A stretch of DNA of 64,000 bases, from the NCBI RefSeq assembly GCF_024972735.1, contig NZ_CP087723.1, positions 2,852,001-2,916,000 of the forward strand. Direction: 5' to 3'. Every line of letters starts with the position of its first letter. The first letter of the stretch is position 1. Shown piece by piece: positions 37,785 through 44,931 of the stretch. Made by a program: the position numbers and the translations under genes. Origin of the DNA: Halalkaliarchaeum sp. AArc-CO. Lineage in GTDB: Archaea; Halobacteriota; Halobacteria; Halobacteriales; Haloferacaceae. The notes under the pieces were generated by a model. That model saw nothing but the letters and a program-made list of their open reading frames with translations, had not been told where the DNA came from and ran no database searches.

Positions 37785-37912
37785 TGGCTGGAAGAGCGGT
37801 TTCCTCTACTAAAAGCGCCACGCTCGCTGTCTGACGGACGGCTGACGCTACGGGCCGAACGAGCGATTGCCCCGCCGGTAAACGTAAACGGTCGCCGGTC
37901 GTTCGTACGCGT

Positions 37913-38212
37913 ATGCAGGCGAAGCCGGAGTATCGCGACCGTCCAGACACGGAGGTCGCGGTGCTCGACGCGCTCGTCGATCGCGCCGAGGAGGGGATGA
38001 CGGTTCTCGAACTCCGTACGGCCGTCGACACGGGAATCGACGGACTCGAAGAGGCACTTGCGGCGCTGAAGGACGACGGTCTCATCCACGTCGATCGAAC
38101 CGGCGAGGCGGTGCGGATCACGCCCGCAGACCGTGTGGTGCCCGAGTCGGGAGAGGGCTCGGACGGTCGCCACGGATTCTTCGAGGAGATCCGCGAGCGG
38201 CTCGGACTCTAG
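37913..38212 (+). CDS. Small winged-helix protein (DUF6432-like)
   Basis: 99 residues. A winged-helix core is visible: Thr-Glu-Val-Ala-Val-Leu-Asp-Ala-Leu-Val-Asp ... Gly-Met-Thr-Val-Leu-Glu-Leu-Arg-Thr-Ala-Val ... Leu-Glu-Glu-Ala-Leu-Ala-Ala-Leu-Lys-Asp-Asp-Gly-Leu-Ile-His-Val. It ends Phe-Glu-Glu-Ile-Arg-Glu-Arg-Leu-Gly-Leu. Probably DNA-binding; a haloarchaeal family of unknown function. It converges with the methyltransferase gene. Confidence 0.78.
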   Translation: MQAKPEYRDRPDTEVAVLDALVDRAEEGMTVLELRTAVDTGIDGLEEALAALKDDGLIHVDRTGEAVRITPADRVVPESGEGSDGRHGFFEEIRERLGL

Positions 38213-38237
38213 CTCCCGGAGGCCGTACCGCTCGAGC

Positions 38238-38876
38238 TCAGGCTTCCCGAGCGGATCCCCACTCGATCCGGTACACTTCCGTGTCGATGTCGCGCCGGTC
38301 TTCGGCGTGATGGTCGAACTGGTGTTCCAGTTCGAACTCCGCTTTGAACGCGTGGGTGATCGTGCCGCCGTTGTCCGACGCGAACGCCTCCAGGAAGTCC
38401 TGGCTGCCTTCGTTGTGAATAGAGTAGGAGACGTCCGCGAGTTCGGCAGCAGTTGCGAGGAAGCGCCGATCCGCATGGCGGTGTCCGTCCTGGGCGCCGA
38501 ACGGTGGATTCATCACGACCGTCGTAGGGGCCCCGTCTCGGATCGGCGGTCGGCCGGCGTCCCCGCGAATCCAGTGGACGGGGGCAGTCGATCCCACCCG
38601 GCGCTCGTTTCGCTGTGCGATCGACAGTGCCGGTGCGTCGATCTCGATCCCGACCACACGTGCCGGGGAACGGAGGGCAGCCCCCAGTGCGAGCATTCCG
38701 GTCCCGGTACCCAGATCCAGCACCGTCCGTCCTTCGATGTCGCCCTGCAGGTCCGCGACGTGGATCACGTGGGCCGCGAGCTCCGGCGGGGTGGGGTACT
38801 GTTCCAGGCTCGCGACCGGGTCCTCGAAGCCGGCGACGACCGCGAGCTGGGTCGCCAGGTTCCGTTTGGAGGACAC
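38238..38876 (-). CDS. METTL5-family N6-adenine RNA methyltransferase
   Basis: 212 residues. SAM-binding motif I is Leu-Asp-Leu-Gly-Thr-Gly-Thr-Gly (about 53-60) and the catalytic Asn-Pro-Pro-Phe-Gly lies near 122. Upstream are the Leu-Glu-Gln-Tyr-x-Thr-Pro motif and a helix that precedes the fold in METTL5/HemK-like enzymes. The likely job is m6A in 16S rRNA, by analogy with METTL5. Its start lies one base from the end of the next gene upstream, so they form an operon. Confidence 0.88.
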   Translation of the reverse strand: MSSKRNLATQLAVVAGFEDPVASLEQYPTPPELAAHVIHVADLQGDIEGRTVLDLGTGTGMLALGAALRSPARVVGIEIDAPALSIAQRNERRVGSTAPVHWIRGDAGRPPIRDGAPTTVVMNPPFGAQDGHRHADRRFLATAAELADVSYSIHNEGSQDFLEAFASDNGGTITHAFKAEFELEHQFDHHAEDRRDIDTEVYRIEWGSAREA

Positions 38877-38877
38877 G

Positions 38878-39336
38878 TCAGGCGGAAACGGTGACGCCTT
38901 CGGGGACGCTCACCGAAAGCGCGATCCCTTCGCGGCGCGCCCGCTCTTCGATTGCGGACAGCGCAGGGGCGACCCGAGCCGGATTCGAGACCGCGTCGAT
39001 CTCGACGGTCACGCGCCCGGCGCCCAGAAACGACGCCGCCAGCAGGTGCCGGCGGAGTCGATCGGTCTCGCTGTGGATCGGGATCGATCCCGGCTCGTCG
39101 AACGTCGCTTCGACGACAACGTGGGCCGGTTGGCGGTCGTTCGAAAGCAGTGTCGACTTCAGGTCCTGCAGATACGGTTTCGCCGTCGACTCGATCTCCT
39201 TTGCATCGATCTCGACGGGGATCGCGTCCGTCGGTCGACACGGCAGTGACTCGGCTTCGACCGTCGCTTTCGAAGGTTCGTCGCTCGTTTTTCGGGCGAG
39301 TGTCCCATCCGTCCCGGCTGAGTCGGTCGTGCTCAT
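38878..39336 (-). CDS. Hypothetical protein upstream of METTL5-like gene
   Basis: 152 residues. The first 35 are Ser/Thr/Asp-rich and probably flexible. The rest looks like a compact alpha/beta domain: Ile-Pro-Val-Glu-Ile-Asp ... Ala-Ala-Ser-Phe-Leu-Gly-Ala-Gly-Arg-Val-Thr-Val-Glu-Ile-Asp-Ala-Val, then a helix and a final strand Ile-Ala-Leu-Ser-Val-Ser-Val-Pro-Glu-Gly. I do not recognise the family. A TATA-like TTTAGTATAA lies about 26-35 bases upstream of the ATG on this strand. Adjacent to the methyltransferase, it may act with it. Confidence 0.6.
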   Translation of the reverse strand: MSTTDSAGTDGTLARKTSDEPSKATVEAESLPCRPTDAIPVEIDAKEIESTAKPYLQDLKSTLLSNDRQPAHVVVEATFDEPGSIPIHSETDRLRRHLLAASFLGAGRVTVEIDAVSNPARVAPALSAIEERARREGIALSVSVPEGVTVSA

Positions 39337-39905
39337 ATCTGCCAATAGCTTCTAGTTATACTAAAGACTTTGTTTATGCTTAATAGTAATCCACCGGACC
39401 TTCCGACGAACGATCGACTGATCGTCCCCGCTCGCGTGCCTACACGTTGTCTCCGATCGGTGCCTTGTTTTCGTTTCCTTTTATCAGATTATAAAATATC
39501 TCCCACAACTATGTGCCCGGGAGTCGTACGCACTCCTGGGGGAAGTCACACGCTCCATTCCCCCTCCCTTTCTGACGGCGAGCTGTGGGTCGATTCCGAT
39601 TGAGTCCCGAACGCGTCAACTAACGTGACTGGCTTCTCAAGTGGCGGCGCTGTCCGTCGCTCGGCGGCGCCGACCCCGACTGGACGAGTTTACATTTCCT
39701 ATAGCACTATAGAGTTTAAACAAAGGATATTCTCCCTTGCGAATCTCTCGGTAACAACAGCGGGGCGCAGAGAAACAGTTCTGCGGCGAGCATGAAGCAC
39801 TTCGAGGCGAACAGATCGGCCGGATCCGTCGAAACGTCTCGCCTGTTGAAGGGACGATCCTGCAGCTATTCCGGCTGATCCCAAAACGGAGAGATAGTCG
39901 GCCGT
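39337..39905. other. Gene-poor region (569 bases) with structured stretch
   Basis: I see no credible protein gene. The left end holds the minus-strand promoter of the preceding hypothetical gene. The middle holds a TATA-like element and two overlapping hairpins (listed separately). Near 39702-39715 a CTATAG hexamer appears twice (CTATAG-CA-CTATAG) beside TTTAAAC, possibly another promoter. The remaining bases look unremarkable. Confidence 0.4.
39487..39564 (+). ncRNA. Candidate small RNA or leader with two mutually exclusive hairpins
   Basis: A plus-strand TATTATAA-like box (ATTATAAAATA, about 39488-39498) is followed about 25 bases later by CCCGGGAGT-N7-ACTCCTGGG (39516-39540, nine pairs including one G-U). 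A second stem, GGGGGAA/TTCCCCC (39538-39544/39558-39564), shares three G residues with it, so the two cannot form fully together. No gene follows on this strand for 650 bases. Prediction by eye only. Confidence 0.25.
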
Positions 39906-40061
39906 TCAGGCGAGCGTCGAGATCCCGTTGATCTCGATGAACCCGAAGTTACATTCGCTACAGCGCCACTTCGTCTTCTCTCCGAGGTGAACCTCCATCG
40001 ACGCAGTCAGCCAGAACTTCTGTTCCCCACCACACTTCGGACACTCCTCATTGCGTTCCAT
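39906..40061 (-). CDS. 51-residue zinc-ribbon protein
   Basis: A short gene: ATG at 40061, stop at 39906. The product begins Met-Glu-Arg-Asn-Glu-Glu-Cys-Pro-Lys-Cys-Gly-Gly, continues with a Phe-Trp-Leu-Thr-Ala-Ser-Met-Glu-Val-His-Leu-Gly stretch, and closes with Trp-Arg-Cys-Ser-Glu-Cys-Asn-Phe-Gly-Phe. Two Cys-x2-Cys knuckles make a zinc beta-ribbon. It resembles small haloarchaeal zinc-ribbon proteins (DUF7838-like) of the kind found in proteome surveys. Function unknown. Confidence 0.75.
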   Translation of the reverse strand: MERNEECPKCGGEQKFWLTASMEVHLGEKTKWRCSECNFGFIEINGISTLA

Positions 40062-40215
40062 GGTATGCTCGAAACTCCACGTCCAACCGAATTGAATATT
40101 GGGATTTTCGTCTCTGATCGGAGAGCCCGCCCGATTGTAAATTCCATGATGCTATATAGAATACCTACTCTCCGGTTTCGGATCGGCTAAGTTAGCCGCC
40201 GGACAATCGCGAACC

Positions 40216-40611
40216 ATGACCGAGTTTACGACCGACGTTCAGGTTCGGTTTCGCGACCTCGACGCGTACGGGCACGTGAACAACGCCGTGTACGTGACGT
40301 ATCTCGAACAGGCGCGCGTCGAGTATCTCCGAACCGTGCTCGGGGCCGGCATCGGCGAACTGGACGTCGTGCTGGCGTCGCTTTCCGTCGACTACCGGAA
40401 ACCAGTCACCGACGCCGACTCCGTCGAGGTCGCGATCGACGTTCCCGAGCTGGGGCGCTCCAGCGTTCCGATGGAGTACGAAATCCGGACGGGCGGGAGC
40501 GTGGTCGCCGTCGCCGAGTCCGTCCTGGTGACCTACGACTTCGAGTCGGACTCCTCGAAGCCGATCCCCGAGGAGTGGCGCGAGGAGATCGCCGCGTCCC
40601 ACGGTCTCTGA
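40216..40611 (+). CDS. Acyl-CoA thioesterase (4HBT hotdog fold)
   Basis: 131 residues. The 4-hydroxybenzoyl-CoA thioesterase signature reads Val-Arg-Phe-Arg-Asp-Leu-Asp-Ala-Tyr-Gly-His-Val-Asn-Asn-Ala-Val-Tyr (residues 9-25), with the catalytic Asp at the expected place. A single hotdog domain with normal length. It hydrolyses an acyl-CoA thioester; the chain length cannot be told. It is followed 66 bases later by a glutaredoxin stub. Confidence 0.87.
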   Translation: MTEFTTDVQVRFRDLDAYGHVNNAVYVTYLEQARVEYLRTVLGAGIGELDVVLASLSVDYRKPVTDADSVEVAIDVPELGRSSVPMEYEIRTGGSVVAVAESVLVTYDFESDSSKPIPEEWREEIAASHGL

Positions 40612-40677
40612 TCCCATCGATCGAGGAGAGTCGCCAACGAGGGAACTTACTTGCCCCTGGGGAGCCATCGTTCGACA

Positions 40678-40758
40678 ATGACGACCACACTGTACGCGCT
40701 GGACGGCTGTCCGTTCTGTGAGCACGTTCGGGAGACGCTTTCGGAGGTGGCCCGATGA
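40678..40758 (+). pseudogene. 26-residue glutaredoxin N-terminus, truncated
   Basis: The frame reads Met-Thr-Thr-Thr-Leu-Tyr-Ala-Leu-Asp-Gly-Cys-Pro-Phe-Cys-Glu-His-Val-Arg, the first strand and Cys-Pro-Phe-Cys active site of a haloarchaeal glutaredoxin-like protein. After 26 codons it stops inside the start of the adenosyltransferase gene (ATGA overlap). A normal glutaredoxin is about 80-90 residues, so roughly two thirds is missing. It may be a deletion remnant, or a retained micro-ORF that couples ribosomes onto the next gene. Confidence 0.6.
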
Positions 40759-41321
40759 GGATCTACACCGGGCGCGGTGACGACGGCATGACCGATCTCG
40801 GAAACGCCACTCGCGTTTCGAAAACCAGCGCCAGAATCGAGGCGTACGGCACCGTCGACGAGGCCAACGCTCTCGTCGGAACGATCCGTCCGACGGGCTA
40901 CGACGACGTCGACGAGACGCTGTCGGCGATCCAGAACCACCTCCACATCATCCAGGCCGACTTCGCAAGCCCCGGAACCGACGGAATCGATACCGACGGG
41001 GAGGGCGAGGCGGGTGGCGACTTGACCCGGATCCGCGAGGAACACGTCGACCAGCTCGAGGAGTGGATGGACGAGTTCGACGAGGAGCTCGACCCCCTCG
41101 ACTCGTTTATTCTCCCGGGTGGAGGCGAGTCGGGGGCGCGGCTCCACCACGCCCGGACGGTGGTCCGCCGGGCAGAGCGCCGGGCGGTCGCGCTGGCGGC
41201 CGACGATCCGATAAACGAGGAGGCGATCGTCTACCTCAACCGGCTCTCAGACGCCCTGTTCGTGTTTGCCCGGGTGGTCAACCGGCGGGACGGCGAACGC
41301 GAGGAGTCGCCGACCTATTGA
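40755..41321 (+). CDS. PduO-type cob(I)alamin adenosyltransferase
   Basis: 188 residues. The N-terminus reads Ile-Tyr-Thr-Gly-Arg-Gly-Asp-Asp-Gly-Met-Thr-Asp-Leu-Gly, then Arg-Val-Ser-Lys-Thr ... Ile-Glu-Ala-Tyr-Gly-Thr-Val-Asp-Glu-Ala-Asn, the PduO-type ATP site. The C-terminus has Val-Val-Arg-Arg-Ala-Glu-Arg-Arg and Tyr-Leu-Asn-Arg-Leu-Ser-Asp. It transfers adenosyl from ATP to cob(I)alamin, giving coenzyme B12. An acidic insertion (residues 75-95) is haloarchaeal. Translation overlaps the glutaredoxin stub. Confidence 0.92.
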   Translation: MRIYTGRGDDGMTDLGNATRVSKTSARIEAYGTVDEANALVGTIRPTGYDDVDETLSAIQNHLHIIQADFASPGTDGIDTDGEGEAGGDLTRIREEHVDQLEEWMDEFDEELDPLDSFILPGGGESGARLHHARTVVRRAERRAVALAADDPINEEAIVYLNRLSDALFVFARVVNRRDGEREESPTY

Positions 41322-41629
41322 GAGAGCCGCCGTCAACTACCCCACCCTACTCGCTTGTGCTTCCGATTGACCATCGGAACCCCTGCGCTCGTTGAGGATG
41401 GGGCCTCCGCCTTGAATTGGGTGAGATGGCCCGATAGGCCTGCCAAGCAGTCCAGACGCCGACGTGCAGGACGGCTCCGATCGGGGTGGCGGCCGCGGCG
41501 TCGACGGTCGATCGATTCACTCTCGAACCGTTCGTCGTGGAGCGTCCTGCCTGTTACGATCGACCGCACGATGGCCCGTGCCGCCGGTTCCCCACAAGGA
41601 TTATATCTGTCCTCTTCCTAAGGGCAAAT
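41322..41629. other. Intergenic region with perfect hairpin, possible mobile-element scar
   Basis: No gene is convincing here. TTCCGAT-TGACC-ATCGGAA (41361-41379) is a perfect seven-pair hairpin. The plus-strand frame across it reads Gly-Thr-Pro-Ala-Leu-Val-Glu-Asp-Gly-Ala-Ser-Ala-Leu, coherent for a short stretch and then lost. This could be the end of a decayed IS200/IS605-type element, but nothing else of one is left. The right end holds a TATA-like TTATAT (about 41602) for the next gene. Confidence 0.3.
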
Positions 41630-41929
41630 ATGAGCAAGCACTTCGAAGACGCACGGTACTACCTCGGACGAGCGGTCGAACACGCGAAAGCGGGCATGAA
41701 AGAGGAACTCGAGGACCTCGAGGCGAAGGTCCGGGAGCTGACGGGCCGCGAGGCCGATGAGGAGCCAGAGCCGTCGCGACTCGAATCGCTCCAGGCCGAA
41801 CTGTCGGAGCTGGAAGAGCGCGCCGAGGGCGAGGCGAAGGAGGCCATCGAGAGCGCCCGCGCGAAGATCCAGGCGTTCAGGGACGACGAACCCGTGGATC
41901 TCGAAGACCCAGACGAACAGTCGCCCTGA
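41630..41929 (+). CDS. Small helical haloarchaeal protein (DUF7553-like)
   Basis: 99 residues, acidic and almost wholly helical. It starts Met-Ser-Lys-His-Phe-Glu-Asp-Ala-Arg-Tyr-Tyr-Leu-Gly-Arg-Ala and then has heptad-like Leu/Glu repeats, suggesting a coiled coil. I recognise the opening from a haloarchaeal family of unknown function. A TATA-like TTATAT about 28 bases upstream of the ATG supports a nearly leaderless transcript and this start rather than the 5' extension. Confidence 0.75.
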   Translation: MSKHFEDARYYLGRAVEHAKAGMKEELEDLEAKVRELTGREADEEPEPSRLESLQAELSELEERAEGEAKEAIESARAKIQAFRDDEPVDLEDPDEQSP

Positions 41930-42319
41930 TCGCGATAGCCCCGAAGGGAAGCTGGACGGAGTTTTCTCCGGTGGGCTTACATACCGGTGATTAGTATAAT
42001 ATATTATCATTGTAAGTTTGTTATTATTTTCATACATTTTCCGAACGATTCTCTTTTACCCGGGCAGCAAGCAATATCTCAAAAACCTCCGTGAATTTGG
42101 TGGTTTTATCGGTTATTGGTCTCCGATATCTCGGTGCAAAAGCCAATCAAGCAGAAATTCACGAGTTACATCCGCAGTTAGTGTTGCTGCGGCCGATAGC
42201 TATCGAATGATTAGAATATATTGACGAGTTTTTTAAATATGTTTGTATTTGTTATTTTAATCTATTGTAACTGTTCGTTATCCAATAGCATCATTAGCGA
42301 TGAACTACGAGTGGTCCGT
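41930..42319. other. AT-rich region with a possible decayed small gene
   Basis: About 390 bases, much more AT-rich than the surroundings. One frame from a GTG at 42091 to a stop at 42208 reads 39 coherent residues, containing Val-Ile-Gly-Leu-Arg-Tyr-Leu-Gly-Ala-Lys-Ala-Asn-Gln-Ala-Glu-Ile-His-Glu. It could be the tail of a decayed gene of foreign composition; no family is recognised. The rest, with T-runs around 42231-42270, is probably the promoter of the next small gene. Confidence 0.3.
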
Positions 42320-42592
42320 ATGAGTCGAGAGAGAAGCCGTAGTGACTCCGATTGCGAACGACTCTCCCCAGGCGAGGTGACGAACCGCATTGCCGAGCTC
42401 GAACCCGGCGACGAGATCGAACTCAACAATCGCCGCCCCGTGTTCGAAGTCGTAGAGACGCAGAAACACTCCGTCGTCGTCGCCGATCCCGATGGACACA
42501 CCGTTGTCGTCTCGAAAAACCTGCAATCGGGGGGGTGGCTCGCGAACGAGGACGTCTGGTGGGTCTCGATAGACAGCGACGGAAACACGTAG
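42320..42592 (+). CDS. Small hypothetical protein
   Basis: 90 residues from the ATG at 42320. The sequence has a Ser/Arg/Asp N-terminus, then Leu-Ser-Pro-Gly-Glu-Val-Thr-Asn-Arg-Ile-Ala-Glu-Leu-Glu-Pro-Gly-Asp-Glu-Ile, and a beta-rich rest (Phe-Glu-Val-Val-Glu-Thr ... Ser-Val-Val-Val-Ala-Asp-Pro-Asp-Gly-His), ending with a Trp-rich Asp-Val-Trp-Trp-Val-Ser-Ile. It may be a small beta-barrel. I do not recognise it. Codon use is ordinary haloarchaeal although it is flanked by AT-rich DNA. Confidence 0.65.
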   Translation: MSRERSRSDSDCERLSPGEVTNRIAELEPGDEIELNNRRPVFEVVETQKHSVVVADPDGHTVVVSKNLQSGGWLANEDVWWVSIDSDGNT

Positions 42593-42967
42593 TAGCCGCC
42601 CATCGTAACCGACGACGATAAACAACTCCCTAACTCGGCGAAGACGGTGTGTTGGTCGCTACTGGCGAATCGTGTCGTTCACTGGTATTACACCCCTAGT
42701 TATGTAAACTATATTCCCGGGTTAAGAACTCTCTACCCGTTCGAAGATAGACGTTTTCCAACTCCTACCGGTTGTTCTGGGCGGAAGGTTGTCGAGTGTC
42801 ATCCAGATCGCGATTGTCCTCTCGGGGGGACCGCCGCGATCTCGATGACGAACCGCGTGCACGGCCAGTCACGCTGAGGGCCGTAGATACGTGAGCCACA
42901 CAGTCGTCATCTAAATTAACAATAAATTATAATATATGGTGGTTAGAACGTACGATCGGTGTCGACA
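42593..42967. other. Intergenic region before the amide-utilisation genes
   Basis: 375 bases without a gene I can support. The right end carries a TATA-like AAATTATAATATA (about 42924-42936), 30-40 bases before the AmiS/UreI-like start, giving a transcript with almost no leader. The rest shows nothing notable. Confidence 0.45.
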
Positions 42968-43486
42968 ATGACCGAGATGCTCGGAATGGGATTACTGTAC
43001 GTCGGGGCAGTCTTGATCGTCAACGGGATCTGGCTGACTGGAGTCGGAAGCGATCGGGACGTAGCGTTGATAAACATCTTTGCGGGGGTCGTCACGTTTC
43101 TGATACCCATGTGGTGGGCCTTCGGCGGCTACTTCGGGGCGGACGGAACGCCGTTCGACGCGGCTTCGATGCTCCTGTTTTCGTTTACGTATCTGTGGGT
43201 CGCTGCCAACGCCCTCAGAGGCATCGAGGATCAGCGACTGTTCGGGTGGTACTGTCTGTTCGTCGCGCTGATCGCAGCACCGACGGGCTGGCTCGTGTTC
43301 GACGGCGGGGACATCGGCCTCGCGTTGCTGTGGTGGATCTGGGCCGTTCTCTGGTTCGTGTTCTGGGTCCTGCTGGGACTGGAACGCAACGAGTATCAGA
43401 CGCCGATCGGCTGGTACACCCTGATAACTGGAATCCTGTCGGGTGTGGCCGGCTATCTCATGGCGCTCGGGATGTGGCCGTGGTAG
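42968..43486 (+). CDS. AmiS/UreI-family amide or urea channel
   Basis: 172 residues with six hydrophobic helices. The opening Leu-Gly-Met-Gly-Leu-Leu-Tyr-Val-Gly-Ala-Val-Leu-Ile-Val-Asn-Gly, the mid Phe-Thr-Tyr-Leu-Trp-Val-Ala-Ala-Asn, and Trp-Tyr-Thr-Leu-Ile-Thr-Gly-Ile near the end fit AmiS/UreI. These channels pass urea or short-chain amides. A formamidase gene follows 93 bases downstream, so an amide substrate is likelier than urea. The ATG at 42968 (Met-Thr-Glu-Met-Leu) is preferred; a GTG is at 42959. Confidence 0.85.
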   Translation: MTEMLGMGLLYVGAVLIVNGIWLTGVGSDRDVALINIFAGVVTFLIPMWWAFGGYFGADGTPFDAASMLLFSFTYLWVAANALRGIEDQRLFGWYCLFVALIAAPTGWLVFDGGDIGLALLWWIWAVLWFVFWVLLGLERNEYQTPIGWYTLITGILSGVAGYLMALGMWPW

Positions 43487-43579
43487 TTGTAACAAGTTTC
43501 CAACCATGATTAATAGATACAGTTATCATATGGCGAATTGACAATTGGGACGCTGGTGTACTCCAGCAGGGACGAAGCA

Positions 43580-44848
43580 ATGCCAGAGTTAAAATTCGAA
43601 GCCGACCAGAATCGTGCACCCGACGAGCAACCGGGGGCCAACCCACACAACAGGTGGCATCCGGACGTTCCGGCCGCCGCTTCCGTCGAACCGGGAGACA
43701 CGTTCCGGCTGGAAATGATCGACTGGACGGGTGGACAGATCGGAAACAACGACAACGCAAACGAGATCAGGGACGTCGAACTCGAACAGGTCCATTATCT
43801 GAGTGGTCCGGTCGACGTGAAGGGGGCCGAGCCGGGCGACTTGCTCAAGGTCGAACTCCTGGATCTGGGTCCGTTACAGGAGATGGAGTGGGGGTTCACC
43901 GGAATCTTCTCCCAGCAGAACGGTGGGGGATTCCTCACCGACCACTTCCCGGACGCCGCGAAAACGATCTGGGACGTGGACGGCACCAAAGTGTCCTCCC
44001 GCCACGTTCCGGACGTGAACTACGAGGGGAAAATTCATCCGGGACTGATCGGGACTGCGCCGTCCCACGAACTACTCGAAGAGTGGAACGAACGCGAGCA
44101 AGAGCTGATCGACAAACATACCAACGATCCGGAGTCCATCCCGAATCATCCCACCGGCAGAGATCAACCGCCGGTCGCGAACCCGCCGACGAAGGACGGC
44201 GCGTTGATGGGTGAAATGGAGGACGACGAGGCCGAAGAGGCGGCAGAAGTCGCTGCCCGGACCGTTCCCGGACGGGAAAACGGCGGCAACTGCGACATCA
44301 AGGACCTGTCCCTCGGATCGACGATTTACTTCCCGGTGTACGTCGAGGGGGCGAAGCTCTCGATGGGCGACATGCACGCGTCACAGGGTGACGGAGAGAT
44401 CTCCTTCTGTGGTGGCATCGAGATGGCTGGCTTCGCCGACCTGCGGGTCGACGTCATCAAGGACGGCATGGAGAAGTACGGCGTCGATCACCCCATCTTC
44501 CAGCCCGGCCACCGAGGTCCGAACTTCTCCGACTGGGTGACCTTCGAGGGCTACTCCGTTCGCGAGGACGGCAAGCAGACCTACATGAACGCCCACGTCG
44601 CCTATCGCCGTGCGGCGCTCGAGGCGATCGAATACCTGAAGAAGTTCGGCTACACCGGCGAGCAGGCGTACATGATGCTGAGCACGATCCCGATAGAAGG
44701 GCGGATCAGCGGGATCGTCGACGTTCCGAACGCGGTTGCCACGATCGCGCTCCCGAACGAGGTCTTCGAATTCGACATCACCCCCGAGTCTCTCGGAGAA
44801 TACGAGGACCGCGGACAAGCCCCACTCACCGACGATCCGCTCCAGTAG
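43580..44848 (+). CDS. fmdA: FmdA/AmdA-family formamidase/acetamidase
   Basis: 422 residues. Signature regions are Gly-Asp-Thr-Phe-Arg-Leu-Glu (near 40), Val-Lys-Gly-Ala-Glu-Pro-Gly-Asp-Leu-Leu-Lys-Val-Glu-Leu-Leu-Asp-Leu, Gly-Gly-Asn-Cys-Asp-Ile-Lys-Asp-Leu (about 234-242), Tyr-Phe-Pro-Val-Tyr-Val-Glu-Gly-Ala-Lys-Leu-Ser-Met-Gly-Asp-Met-His-Ala, and Gly-Asp-Gly-Glu-Ile. It hydrolyses formamide to formate and ammonia, or acetamide to acetate. Encoded after the amide channel; the ATG at 43580 is supported by the Met-Pro-Glu-Leu start common in the family. Confidence 0.92.
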   Translation: MPELKFEADQNRAPDEQPGANPHNRWHPDVPAAASVEPGDTFRLEMIDWTGGQIGNNDNANEIRDVELEQVHYLSGPVDVKGAEPGDLLKVELLDLGPLQEMEWGFTGIFSQQNGGGFLTDHFPDAAKTIWDVDGTKVSSRHVPDVNYEGKIHPGLIGTAPSHELLEEWNEREQELIDKHTNDPESIPNHPTGRDQPPVANPPTKDGALMGEMEDDEAEEAAEVAARTVPGRENGGNCDIKDLSLGSTIYFPVYVEGAKLSMGDMHASQGDGEISFCGGIEMAGFADLRVDVIKDGMEKYGVDHPIFQPGHRGPNFSDWVTFEGYSVREDGKQTYMNAHVAYRRAALEAIEYLKKFGYTGEQAYMMLSTIPIEGRISGIVDVPNAVATIALPNEVFEFDITPESLGEYEDRGQAPLTDDPLQ

Positions 44849-44871
44849 GCTCTCGAACGGTAGTTCGGCCG

Positions 44872-44917
44872 CCGCCGCGATCCCGTGGCGGTGATTTCGC
44901 GTTCCGGCCCGTTTTTT
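44872..44917 (+). terminator. Putative terminator after fmdA
   Basis: A CCGCC/GGCGG stem (44872-44876/44887-44891) is followed twenty bases on by TTTTTT (44912-44917). The T-tract alone could end transcription in archaea. The thermosome-like gene converges from the right. Confidence 0.45.
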
Positions 44918-44931
44918 CGTCGGCGTCGCCG

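Noticed and set aside
36638-38476. Upstream extension of the DUF5611-like frame to 740 residues
   Set aside because: It runs through other genes in shadow frames and is Ser/Thr/Arg-rich; the real start is the ATG at 36637.
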